From contig CM055872.1 in NCBI GenBank assembly GCA_029582165.1, positions 4,867,582-4,931,581 of the forward strand: a stretch of 64,000 nt of DNA. The letters run 5' to 3'. The notes beneath the pieces were generated by a model that was given only the letters and a program-made list of their open reading frames with translations, was not told where the DNA came from and searched no databases. This document shows, piece after piece, positions 44,412-55,700 of this stretch. The translations under genes and the position numbers were made by a program. How positions within the stretch are numbered: position 1 is the stretch's first letter; each line of letters begins with the position of its first letter. Source of the DNA: Portulaca oleracea (lineage: Eukaryota > Streptophyta > Magnoliopsida > Caryophyllales > Portulacaceae).

Positions 44412-45174
44412 GGGAAATTCCATTTGGTAGGTTTCAACTTTTGCATGTTCCAAGTTGTCAACCACCTTTTAAATTATTCCAAGTGGTAGGCTTATTTTGA
44501 AAATTTTAAAATTTATTCCAAGTTTTCAAGAACTTTAAAAACTATCAATCTCACAACCAACTCATTTGGAATAATATCTAAAGCGTTTGACAACTAATAA
44601 TAGGTTTTAAAGTGGGGGTATTGGACCTCAATAATACCAACTTTAGGGGTATTGGACACTAATAATACAGATTATTTTCTTGGACACTAGTAGTACCAAC
44701 TATCGATCTATTTTCCACCAATAGTACACAACCGATTTAGTATGTTTTTTGACTCGTGGAAAGATGTCGTAAGTCCATAATGTGTGACGTAAAGGCAGAG
44801 TTTGTGTACAAAATGTTGACGGGATACTAATCTGTCTTTCACATGACACATTATGGAGTCACATCATTTTTTCGATGAGTTAAAACCATAATAACTTGAT
44901 GGTGTACTGTTGGGGGAAAATAGGTCGATAGTTGGTACTGCTAGTGTCCAAGAAAATAGTTTGTATTAGGGATATCCAATACCCCTAAAGTTGGTATCAT
45001 TGATGTCCAAAAAACCTTTAAAGTGCTTGAAAACTTGAAATAATTTTTAAAATTTTCAAAATAAGCCTACCATTTGGAATAATTTACAAAATAAGCCTAC
45101 CACTTTGAATAGTTTAAAAAGTGGTTGACAACTTGGAATAGACAAAAGTTGAAGCCTACCAAATGGAATTTCCC
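44412..45174. mobile_element. Mutator-like element, long TIRs, perfect 9-bp TSD
   Basis: It is flanked by AAAATATAA (44403-44411 and 45175-45183). The ends GGGAAATTCCATTTGGTAGG (left) and the same 20 bases reverse-complemented (right) continue as long TIRs of roughly 180 bp. These contain GTTGTCAACCAC and GTGGTAGGCTTATTTTG. The centre is filled by a second element (44615-45016). No transposase. Confidence 0.85.
44615..45016. mobile_element. Nested Mutator-like MITE, perfect 9-bp TSD
   Basis: It is bounded by TTTAAAGTG (44606-44614 and 45017-45025). Ends are GGGGTATTGGACCTC and, reverse-complemented, GGTTTTTTGGACATC. It shares AATAATACCAACTTTAGGGG and most internal sequence with 8076-8529, so it is the second member of that family here. 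Confidence 0.8.
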
Positions 45175-45778
45175 AAAATATAAATAATAGCTAATTTTGT
45201 CAATCACAGTAGAAAATGCACATTTTATATATGGTTTTATATTTATGAAAAAATATAAATAAATAAATATTTTTATATTGTTTATAGGTTATAATAACTC
45301 TCAAAATAAAGAAACATATCTTTATAATTATTTAAATATACTTACATTTAATGTTACGAGTGATTTGGGTAAGATGCAACCAAGATATTTATCATCTGAC
45401 AATGTCTCTTTCTCTTTCTTTTTTCTTTTGTTTCTATTGGCTATGGCACATGCTAATTATTAACTAGGGTGCAAAATTAGAGACGTCATTTCATGTCGTT
45501 GTTAGAGACCAACTTGCATAGAATTTTTTTTTTCTAAAAAGGAACGTTTTTATGATTCGTTTCAAACTTGCAATAATAGACATTCAGATCTTGTTTGATG
45601 TATACATTTACAGTATGGGGTTAATATGATTCCACACATGAGAACGTAGTTTACCAAATTCTGCGTCCTAAAGATTGAAGAAGTAATTCACCTCAAAGAA
45701 TACCAATAAAATATACTAGAAACTATGACCATCCACAATCAATACTAAAACCATGATTTTGGTCATATTCGCTCACAT

Positions 45779-46638
45779 CACTACTATACTAAAATATGTG
45801 TATTAATGATCATTTTTTTGGTCAATTTAAAATGGTTGGAAAAACCAATAATTTTAGCAATCATTTCGGCCCTGTTCGGCAAAATTAGCGTTTTAGATAG
45901 CGGATAGAGGTTTATGTAGCGGATAGTGGTTTAAGCAGCAGATAGTGGTTTAAGCAGCGAATTAATAGCGGATGATTGTTCAAATGAAAATTGTGTTCGG
46001 TAAATTTAGCGGTTGAATTAATAGATTAATGTGAATTGACATAAAAGGATATCAATAATTTTCAAAGATAAAATTTTCAAAGGGTATTTTTTGACTGAAA
46101 AATATGAAACGCTACTCTAAACGCTAAGTGTTAACTTTATTAGCGTTTGACAAAACGCTCCTTAAAACGCTAAAAACTCCTCAAAATGCTAACTTACAGA
46201 ATGCTAATATTTATGTAATTAAAGTTTTGACTTGGTCAAGACGCTAAACGCTATTGCCGAACACAACCTTCATATTCCAACTATTTTCGAAAAATTTTAT
46301 GTGAAAAAAAAGGGTTAGAAATTCCAACTACTTTTTCTAAAATGGTGGAAATTTTTTCCTACTATCCTTTTTTCCTACTGTTTAAAAATGGTTGGAAAAA
46401 TGGTCGGTTACTAAGCGTTTTCCCAACCAATTTTGAACAGTAGGAAAAAGATTGATAGAAAAAATTTCCCACCATTTTAGTAAAAGTGGTTGGAATTTCC
46501 AACCTTTTTTTCCCTCTTAAAATTAGAAAATAGTTGGAAAATTAAAAAAATATGAAATGCTTGTTAAAACGATTGGTTTCCAACTGTTTTAAATTAATTG
46601 GAAAAAATGGTCGGTAATACACATATTTTTTAGCAGTG
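45779..46638. mobile_element. CACTA-like non-autonomous element
   Basis: It starts CACTACTATACTAAAATATG and its right end reverse-complements to CACTGCTAAAAAATATG. Subterminal repeats of TTAAAATGGTTGGAAAA and TTCCAACCATTTT in both orientations are typical of CACTA elements. Flanking 3-bp repeats are imperfect (CAT/AAT). A further MITE is nested at 45868-46268. Confidence 0.65.
45868..46268. mobile_element. MITE nested in the CACTA-like element
   Basis: Ends GGCCCTGTTCGGCA and, reverse-complemented, GGTTGTGTTCGGCA. TTC stands on both flanks. The body carries AGCGGATAG/GCGTTT repeats. Superfamily is unassigned. Confidence 0.6.
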
Positions 46639-46753
46639 AATTAGTGGTTTTGGTAGCACACAATGTTTTCGGACTCTGTTAAAGCAAGTAGGAGTAATGT
46701 TGGTAAGTGGATGGTAATTTAAGTAGTAGCTAGATAGTTGTTCTAGCTAGTTT

Positions 46754-46757
<4 letters not shown>

Positions 46758-46825
<68 letters not shown>
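46758..46825. repeat. (TA)n microsatellite
   Basis: About 34 uninterrupted TA units. Confidence 0.97.
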
Positions 46826-46828
<3 letters not shown>

Positions 46829-47132
46829 TGTTTGAAAAAATGTTTTCCGCAAATTTTGTTGTTCACTGCTTAACTTAGCTAAAATGTAAGTTGAGATACA
46901 TTAAAAATATATAGATAATTTCCAAAGATAAATTTTTAAAAGGATATTTCTGACAAAAAAATGAAACACTATTTCAACCGCTAAACATTAATTTTATTAA
47001 TATTTATTTTCAATGAGACTAGTTGCAACAATAAATATTATTGAAAATATAGTTAAAACTCTAACTTATCAAACATTAATTAATACTACATATTTGTCCA
47101 AATTCTATAGTTCTAAGCTCCACAGAACTCTA

Positions 47133-47431
47133 CTCCCTCATTTCCATATTATATGTCACTTTAACTAATTTTATTTTTTCTAATAATATCTGTCAGTCTG
47201 TCACTTTATAATTCCAATAACACATTAATTACAATTTTATCAAATTAACTTTATTAGTTACATCTTTTTCTTCTATTTTTCTTTTTTATTCACCTTTTTC
47301 CTTTTTTATTCACCATTTTATTCAACATTTTCACATTTCCAATGAGCTAAATTAATGTAGAAAGGGTGATTTTTTTTTTAATTTTTGAAATTATGTTTAA
47401 TGTGACAAATAATATAAGAATTGAAAGAGAG
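47133..47431. mobile_element. Stowaway-like MITE spanning the inverted-repeat boundary
   Basis: Left end CTCCCTCATTTCCATATTAT after TA. The right end, reverse-complemented, is CTCTCTTTCAATTCTTATAT. Positions 47205-47431 are part of the right inverted-repeat arm, while 47133-47204 are not in the left arm. Confidence 0.6.
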
Positions 47432-48268
47432 AAATATTATTTATTACAACCTTTGAATGACATCAACATGTCATGTTTGAACATGTTCAGCTGTTACACT
47501 CTAACGTTGGTTCCTTCGAAAGAAGAGGAGAAAAAAAAAAGAAAAATGGACTAAACAGTCAAATTAGACGCCGAATTATACATAAAAAAAATGCGGAGAA
47601 AATCATTTTCCATGCAAGAAAATGTACGTTGGACCGATGGTAGTATGTATGCGGGACTTCAAACAAAGAAATTGTACGTACAAGAACAAAACATAGTAGG
47701 TTAAATTTAGAAATTGGCTTTGAATTTTGTTTGTTCATCATTTTTGCGTTGTTGATTAATACTCCCTCTGTTCTATATGAACTGTCGTATTTGGAAATTG
47801 TGCAGTCAAACTCAAAAAATTTTGACCATAAATTTCTCAATATATACAATGAATCGCTATATAAAATTACTATCATTAGATTCGTAACGAAAAATACTAT
47901 CATACAAGTATAATATTGCAATTGTTAATAACATATTATACAAGAAATTATCAATCAAAGAGTGATATTTGAGACCGTGAAAGTCAAAATTATGACAATT
48001 AATATGGAACGGAGGGAGTAATAAGTTGCAACTTATTCGATTGATTCACGGCGCCGGCAGTAGCATTAACCCATTGATTACTCGTTTCCAAGACCAGTCC
48101 ATCCATAATCATGTGCTCCATCTTAGCCCTTAATCGATCATCGCCGATGAATAGTACTCCTTCAATTCCTCAATATCTGTCATTTTAACTAATAAGGCTC
48201 CGTTCTTTTATACCGTGCGGTGAGGTGCGGTGTGGTAATGGTGCGGTGCGGTGGAATTTGAAAAAGTG
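47205..48268 (-). repeat. Right arm of the 1.06-kb inverted repeat
   Basis: Reverse complement of 30938-31996 with one 5-bp indel in the GTGCGGTG-type tract near 48225. The arm carries the same Stowaway MITE (47762-48018) and the same 170-bp unique-looking DNA. Unlike the left arm, both flanking MITEs continue past its ends, so this looks like the older copy. Confidence 0.92.
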
Positions 48269-49524
48269 TGGTGAAGTATGGTGGATTGTGGTGGGAGTTG
48301 TGGTGGGTGAGGTAGATGAGGAGAAAGAAGGTAAAATGTAGAGAAGAAAAGTGAGGAGAGAGAAAAATAAGAAAATATTTTGATAAAATTAGCTATTATT
48401 TATTTTTTTTAACCTGACAAATAAGTATTATACTCTTATAGTTGATAAATATACATAATTATTAGAGAAAATATCATTAACAGTTAACCATCTTGCATTT
48501 CATTAAGTCACTTATAAAATTAAATGTAAGTATATTTAAATCATTATAAAGTTATGTTTCATTACAACTTATAAACAATATAAAAATAATTATTTATTAG
48601 TATTTTTTCATAAATATAAAACTATGCATAAAAAATGAATTTTCTAATATGATTGATAAAATTAGGCTAATTATTTATATTTTTTAAACCGTGTTAATAA
48701 GCATTATATTCTTATAGTTAATAAATATATATATCTTATCAAAAAAATAAAAAATAAAAAATATATATATATATATAATTATTAAAGAAATATTATTAAA
48801 AATTACAAAAATATGAAATATAGACCATTCAAAATAGTTGTTAACCATCTTGAAGCAAGATGTGTATCATTATCCATATACTTTTTAGTTTTTAAGTACT
48901 TTTCTATATGCACGCTTTATTTGTTTCTAAAAATAGGCATGTGTTAATATAGTACATTTATTTAGTTATTTCAAAGTCAAGGTTATTTTTAGGTTGAAAT
49001 GAGATGTCATTGAAAACAACATGGTTGAATTATTTGGTTTGTCATTCTTTGGGTATATATGTATGTATATACATGTTTTTCTCTTTATCTCCCGTTTTAC
49101 CCAAAAAAGAAACAAAAAAAAAAGAAAGAATCCGTCGAAAATTGGAATCAATTACTCTCTTCATATATTTTTGTACATAGAAAAGACTGGCTTGCTTACG
49201 TTTATATGCATCTTGTGAACTTCGGATTAGTGGGACTATATCGAAGCTTTTTCTTATTGTTGTGTATGTGCATGTGTGCATATGTGTATATATATGTAGG
49301 TATGCATGCATGTGTCTATAGTATAATGTGTGTGTTCTAAATAGGTTAATTTTTCACTGGCATATATTTAGTTGTTCATTCTTAAAAGTGTAATTGTTTA
49401 ATATTGATTAATTTCGGGTTTATTTATATTTTGGTCTGAAAATTGTGTTTAAAACACTAAACTGTGGGGCAAGTTTGACCGAGTCAATTTTTAAGTCAGG
49501 TCAAATTTTGTCAGATCTAGAATA
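48269..49524. other. AT-rich intergenic DNA and a CATCTTG-type repeat
   Basis: The first 100 bp continues the GGCTCCGTTC-type MITE. 48450-48880 is the third copy of the CATCTTG repeat. The rest is AT-rich with TATATGTATG tracts. I see no gene. Confidence 0.5.
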
Positions 49525-50063
49525 GAGTTTTTTGCATTGTGGACCCCGAAATATAGGTGTATTTATTTTTTGGACTCATGGTTTTCATTGTTTATTTTTG
49601 AGACCCTAAAATTTATGGGTTGAATAAAAAAATACCTTAAAGTTTGTAGGTTGAAAAATAGCATGTGTACTGTTTTTCTTTTTCTTCCCATGTTTGAATT
49701 TAATCTTTCGATTAGCGTCAAACTTTAGGAGTAAGGTTAAAATTGATATTGAAGTTATAATACACTTCTCTTATTCATGTCGGAGCTAATTAGGGTCTAA
49801 GAAGTTCTGGCATGAATAAGAGAGGCTTATTATAACTTTAATATTAGTTTAACCTTAATCTTGAAGTTTGACGCTAATCGGGTGATAAATTCAAACATGG
49901 AAAGAAAAAGAAAAACAGTACCCAAACCTTTTTTTCAACCTACAAACTTTAAGCTTTTTCTATTCAACTCATAAACTTTAGGGTCCCAAAAATAAATAAT
50001 GAAAATCAAGGGTCCAAAAAATAAATACTTCATACTCCTCCGGGTCCAAAACGCAAATAATCC
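49525..50063. mobile_element. Fold-back element, about 240-bp inverted arms
   Basis: The two halves are inverted copies around a short loop near 49780-49810. Shared pieces include GTATTTATTTTTTGGAC, TTTGTAGGTTGAAAAA, CCATGTTTGAATTTA and GATTAGCGTCAAACTT. Flanks TCTAGAATA (49516-49524) and TTTAGAATC (50064-50072) agree at seven of nine positions, suggesting a Mutator-like origin. Confidence 0.7.
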
Positions 50064-50723
50064 TTTAGAATCTCTTGGTTGCCTTCAAAAGAACATGTCC
50101 TTACACTTCAAACTAAATGTTCTCATTTATAAATTGTACCATTATAGATACTTTTTTTTCATTTTATCTCGTCAACCAAGCACTCACGAGAGGTCTAGAA
50201 ATGGTTCTAGATTTAGTACGTTAATAGTGTTTTGGACTTCTTAAACGTCAAAACAGTCAATCTTTTACGTAAACTGCCAGAAAGGGATCTTTTTTTTTTG
50301 TTTTTTTTTGTTGGTACATGAGACATAGAAAGGGATCGACTCAGTCCATTTTTTATATAATACGTTTAGATGTGTGTGTTATTCAAGATAACATGAGTTT
50401 GACGGATTATGCATGTTTTTATTATAATAAAGTCAAAGTAACAGCATACCACACCCTTTTATTCATTTGTAGGGAATGAATTTAGCAATAATGTCTGCTT
50501 TTTCGTCTGAATTAAAAGGACATAATAGATCTTACATTCAACCTGCTTTCAACTGTAGGAAGCCATCATTATCATATATATATATATATATGTATTATAT
50601 ACCCACGCACACACATATATACATGGGAACAGATCAAATGAGAAAAGTGTTAAAGTACGTACGAAGGTAAGATGAGGAAATTACAATCATTGATTTATAT
50701 ATGACAGTGTCTAATCATGGATT

Positions 50724-52319
50724 TCATGACCATTCTACTTTATGACTATTCATAGAAGCTTGCTGCCTTGGACCCGGACACAGCCTGTACAACCCAGCTA
50801 TTTCATGAGCCACAGCCACATCCTTACTGGTTAAAAGGTCTTGGAAGATGCACTTGTCAGGGAACATATGAATGCACAGTTTCTGCCCTTTCAACAATTT
50901 GATCACATATAGCAGGTTGTATTTAAAATCGGGAATAAACAACACCTTATCCAATGTAACACCAGGTGCGATATCCACTGTCCCCCCCATGGTGACCGTC
51001 TTGACAGACCCATCAGGCATAGCCACATAAACAGGGGTAGGTAAATTGACGACGGAAGAAAACAGGTTCAAGTTGTAGGACATATGGTCACTAGCTCCAG
51101 TGTCTATGATCCAAGTAGATTCATTCATTTGGGCACCACAACAAACACTTAAAGAACTGACCAGGGAAAGTTGATTACCTGCAAAATGAGCATAATGCTC
51201 CGCACCAACTTGCTGAATCTCTACAGGTTGTTTCCCTTTTGATAACTTCAGGACTTCCTGTGCTATAGCCTGGATAAGCTTAGCATCGAGTTGAAGATTA
51301 GCACCCCTCCCACCTTGCACGTCATTGTATCCATCAAGGGGTGTGTCTGGAGCTTCAGTGGAAGTCTGTACATTTGCCGCAGTCTTTGGGATCCTCTTTT
51401 TGTCATACCAGTCTGGATAGCTAACCAATTTGAAGCATTGATCCCTTTCGTGCCCCACCTTTTGACAGTAGTCACAGAACTTGGCGTTTTTAGGTTTCCT
51501 AGCCTCCTTCCTCTCCCTTGTATTGTTCTTAGCCATCAAAGCACTTCCAATTTCACCAGAACCATCCATGTAATTGGATTGCTTGTGAGAATAGGCAACA
51601 ATTTCACCAGGAAAATTAAGGCTATGCGAAGCCTGCCTTTGACTCTCAGCACGTTGTATCATCGAGAAAGCTTTGTTGACTGAGGGCGGAGGATCAAGGA
51701 GGAGGATCTGACCTCGAATAGCATCATACTGATCATCAAGATGCATTAGGAACTGCACAAGTTTTCTTCGCTGCTCCAACGCAGCTGTCTCTTTGCCGTG
51801 CGGACAGGTTTTCGGACAGGTGCATTCAGGAACCTTGGCCATGGCGCTTAGTTCATCCCATAGTTGCTTGAGTTTTGTGTAATACATTGCAACAGGCATG
51901 TTTCGTTGATAGAGATCGTTGACTTCCTTCTCCAATTGAAAAATCATAGGTCCATTGCTTTGTCCAAAGCGTTCAGCCAATTCCTCCCACAGTTCCTTTG
52001 CTGATTCAACATACAGAAATGAATCAGAGAGTTCTGGAACCATTGAGTTTAATAGCCAACTGATGACCATGCTATCGCATTTGATCCATTGCTCAAGAGA
52101 TGTGTCTTTGTAGCTCTCCCTTTTGCAATCACCAGTCACGAACCCTAATTTCACTTTGGTTCGGAGTGCGATTTTAATTGATCTACTCCATTTCTGGTAA
52201 TTCATCCCAGCCAATTTCACGCTGACTAATTGAAGGCCTGGATGATCCGAAGGTTGAAGAAATAGAGGATCATTGTTGTAGATCTCGAGATACGATGTAA
52301 CTTCACTGCCAGACGACAT
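50724..52319 (-). CDS. Ty1/copia gag-protease ORF, truncated element
   Basis: An intact 531-codon ORF. Residues about 15-250 are the copia gag region (PLFLQPSDHPGLQLVSVKL, MNYQKWSRSIKIAL). CDYCQKVGHERDQC is a CX2CX4HX4C zinc knuckle, and WIIDTGASDHM is the protease active site. A GAG_pre-integrase-like end (LDKVLFIPDFKYNLLYV) follows, then a stop. Integrase, RT and RNase H are absent downstream, so it cannot move by itself. The initiator-Met primer-binding site (TGGTATCAGAGC on the minus strand, about 52500-52511) and a 5' LTR lie just upstream. The open frame suggests recent insertion or a gag-only unit. Confidence 0.88.
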   Translation of the reverse strand: MSSGSEVTSYLEIYNNDPLFLQPSDHPGLQLVSVKLAGMNYQKWSRSIKIALRTKVKLGFVTGDCKRESYKDTSLEQWIKCDSMVISWLLNSMVPELSDSFLYVESAKELWEELAERFGQSNGPMIFQLEKEVNDLYQRNMPVAMYYTKLKQLWDELSAMAKVPECTCPKTCPHGKETAALEQRRKLVQFLMHLDDQYDAIRGQILLLDPPPSVNKAFSMIQRAESQRQASHSLNFPGEIVAYSHKQSNYMDGSGEIGSALMAKNNTRERKEARKPKNAKFCDYCQKVGHERDQCFKLVSYPDWYDKKRIPKTAANVQTSTEAPDTPLDGYNDVQGGRGANLQLDAKLIQAIAQEVLKLSKGKQPVEIQQVGAEHYAHFAGNQLSLVSSLSVCCGAQMNESTWIIDTGASDHMSYNLNLFSSVVNLPTPVYVAMPDGSVKTVTMGGTVDIAPGVTLDKVLFIPDFKYNLLYVIKLLKGQKLCIHMFPDKCIFQDLLTSKDVAVAHEIAGLYRLCPGPRQQASMNSHKVEWS

Positions 52320-52510
52320 TTCAAGATCGAAGAGATCAAGAAACGATTAATCGGAAGAGAAAAGAATGAAAGATCGATTTTATCAAATGAATCAAAAAAA
52401 CTGAAGAATGATTCAGCAATTCGATCAAGAAGAGATTGAGAAAATATCAATCAATCAATTCGATCGAATCAGAAAGAGCGACAGGTGAATACCGTAGCTC
52501 TGATACCATG

Positions 52511-52680
52511 AAAACGTAGAGAGAGAATTTGAGGGAAAATTTGTGGGTTTGTATTTTCCACACTGTTCAGTTTAGACAGAGGAAATAAAGTATATATACA
52601 GAACAAGAATCACTTGCAGTGCATAACCTCCTAACCACTTAAAATATCTGGACATAAATACACTATCAGATATTTCTACA
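52511..52680 (-). mobile_element. Probable 5' LTR of the truncated copia element
   Basis: On the minus strand it begins TGTAGAAATATCTGATAG and ends GTTTTCA immediately before the tRNA primer-binding site. It includes a TATATATAC promoter-like run. No matching second LTR was seen near 50.7 kb. The start is inferred from the TG rule. Confidence 0.5.
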
Positions 52681-52699
52681 CCATCTTCCTACCTTGCTG

Positions 52700-52700
<1 letters not shown>

Positions 52701-52741
<41 letters not shown>
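52701..52741. repeat. (TA)n microsatellite
   Basis: About 20 TA units between the copia LTR and the left end of the large hairpin element. Confidence 0.95.
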
Positions 52742-52744
<3 letters not shown>

Positions 52745-55700
52745 AATAGATATAATGAGAAGTGAGTTTTTGTGAGAAGAGAAGAAGGAGCAATCCTAGC
52801 CATTGATTAATAGATCTAGGGTTGAAATTAGGTAGTTGTTTTATCTTTATTTTGTAGAGATTAGGCTCATTCTGATTGGTTGAAGTTTTTTGTTTTATTG
52901 ATATTTCATTGAAGGTCACGTGAGCTGAAAAGAAAAAAGAAAAGAGAGAGAGAGAGAAACTGATTCACGCATGCAAGCATCAGCCTCCAACATTAACACA
53001 CCACACAATTTCCAAAACCCATCATTTGAGTTTTGAAAAACTAATCGGAATGGCCATGGACGAACAACATAGCGAATTCATCTGGTAAATTGGTAGGGAT
53101 GAGGAAACCCTAGCAGAATTCATCTGGGAAAATTGAACGGTAGTTCGTGGGTTGTTTCAAGGTTTGTTGTTCAATTTTTTTCTTCATCCCTTGAGTTTCT
53201 TTATCCCCTGAGTTTGTCAATTTATGAGCTTCTCAATCATTTCATCTCAATTCTGATTTTGATTTCTCCAGGAACAATTGCAACATCTTCATCCATCAAC
53301 ATCATAAACCCTAATTTTTTTTGGTTTTTGATTAAACAATCTTCACAAACTGAAGGTCTGCAGTTTGTTTGCCCAAATTGTACCATTCCATACATAATTG
53401 GAATTTTATGGGGTTAGGTGGTCAACAATGGAGGGAGGAGATGAAGAAATGAGGTAATATGAATCTCGTTATGTGTTTTGAATGCATACATTGGATGTTA
53501 ATTGAATATATTCAAAGCATGGGTTTCTTGTGATGTATCTTTGAATTGGATGAAGATGTCCATTGGTGGGTTCAGAAATGTGATAGTAAAGATGATGATC
53601 ATGGGTTTGGACAAGGTTATTTAGTAGTTATTCAAAGATGACGAGCGAATGTTCATGTTTGGCACAGTGATGTTCATGAGTCTTTTTTAGTGGAAATTCA
53701 GAGTATTGATTATGTTCAATGGTTATTGGGTTCTAAATCAGTATATTTGATGTTCATGGTCCATATAATTGATGTTCATATTTTTTGATATGCTTGTTCA
53801 TGGTCGTCATGTTGATGTTCATAGTTACAATTCTGATGTTCATTTATGTTATGGGTGGAAGTTCATAGTGTGAGTGTGAAGTTCATGTTGTTAATGTAGT
53901 TGATCTTCATTGTAATATTTGTGATGCTCGTTGTACCAGCGGCTTGTAAGACCTCGGTTTTGTCGTTCTCTCTCAGGGAGCTGGCGGCCTTGGTCAAAGG
54001 AACTAGGTCAATGGTCGGGTTGAGATTGCTAAGGTAAGGATATTGGTCTGAAAGATCACAAAGCAAGAAATAAAACTAAGGTCGGTCAAGGAATGGAAAA
54101 GGTTCGGGGGTTGTAGACACTTAACGGAACTTTTGATCAAGAAGTTTTCATGATTAAAATGCATAAAGTTAGATTCATCTATGGAACAACGCGGGAAAAA
54201 GGCCACGATGAATCCCCTCCCTCGAGAAAGATTCAAATTAACTACCCTATGTCCACCATGGACCATCGGGGTTGAAAATCGCGTTAATTCCTAGTTAAGC
54301 CTACACTTACCCTCGTAAGTATGGGCTTAACTATCCCACTCTAGACTTCCCATTGAGTGTATAACGATTCAAAGAGCTCTCGGACCTTGAACCGCCACCC
54401 CCAATGAGAAGACACTAGGTGGAAATAGACTCCTCCAACTAAAACACACTTTAATCAATAAACACCTTAGCCAAAATCCATTAAAGCCTTAATCACCCCC
54501 TCACCTCAAGAAAGATTAGCCTCTAGACATGATGGAGAAATCAACAACCATAGACAAACAAGAACAATGAAATAGCAAGTAAAGAAATTAAGAACAAGCA
54601 AAGTAATTAGCAAAGTAATTAAATAAAGAGTTAAGGGAAGAGAATACTTATCAAAATGTTGTAGATGAACAATGGAAAGCAATAAAAAGATGATCCAACA
54701 ATCTCTCAATTGATTGAATCCCCAAATCTTCAATAATAAACTCAAATCTCCAAAACCCTAGATTAATCTCTCACTAATCTCCCTCTAAAATCTACTAATT
54801 ACAAACTGAAAATAAAATCTAAGTCTAAACCTAGATGCCCTAGCTACTCCTAGATATCTCCCTAGATTAGATAATCCCTCCATTCATGCCCCAAGACGGG
54901 CTATTTAAACAAAAGGGGAAGAAGGGCCAAAACACAGTCGTTTTGGCCTAAAATTATGCTGGAAAAAGGGTCGTCGCGACCGCTACGGGCATCGTAGCGT
55001 TCGCTACGACCCAAGACAGGCGAAAACTTTAACTCTCGGCAGCTCCAAGGCGTCCGCTATGCCCAGCGTCGCGACCCAGTCAAATGATCCGTAGCGAACG
55101 CTACGAAGGGCATAGCGAACGCTATGAACATGGATGCCCCCATACTTAGCTTTTTGGCCCGAACTCCCTCTCTTTTAGGCACGATTGGTCTCCCATGCTT
55201 CACGGGTCTTCACCACGGCATCAAATCAGCTCCAAAGGTCTCGGGATGACCGAGTTATCGCCCTTTTTCACAACTTCGCCCCCCTTTTATTATTCTCCGA
55301 ACTCAATACCTAAAAATCACAAAACACGTAATAAATAACCATTTTATTAGGGAACGGCAATAGACTTGGGCGTAAACGAGTGGTATTTAGCCCCTAAAAT
55401 GGGACTAAACACTCGTATATGACATATTGGATGTTCATGGTGAAATCATGATGTTTATGTTCAACATATTGGATATTCATGGTGAAAACATGATGATCAT
55501 GTTTGACATATTGGATGTTCATATTCAATATATTGGATGTTCATGGTGACATATTCGATGTTCACGGTGAAATCTTGATGTTCATGTTCAATATATTGGA
55601 TGTTCATGGTGAAAATCTGATGTTCATGTGTTTCGATTGGTTATTCATATTGCGTGTGTGTGTATGGTACTTGTTGACATAGTCTACCTGAGGGAAGTGT

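Larger units (their letters stand above)
44018..45400. repeat. CATCTTG-type AT-rich repeat, interrupted by nested insertions
   Basis: The left part (44018-44146) and right part (45184-45400) together match 48450-48880 in reverse orientation. Between them lie a LINE-like insertion and a Mutator-like element. The repeat therefore predates both. Confidence 0.6.
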
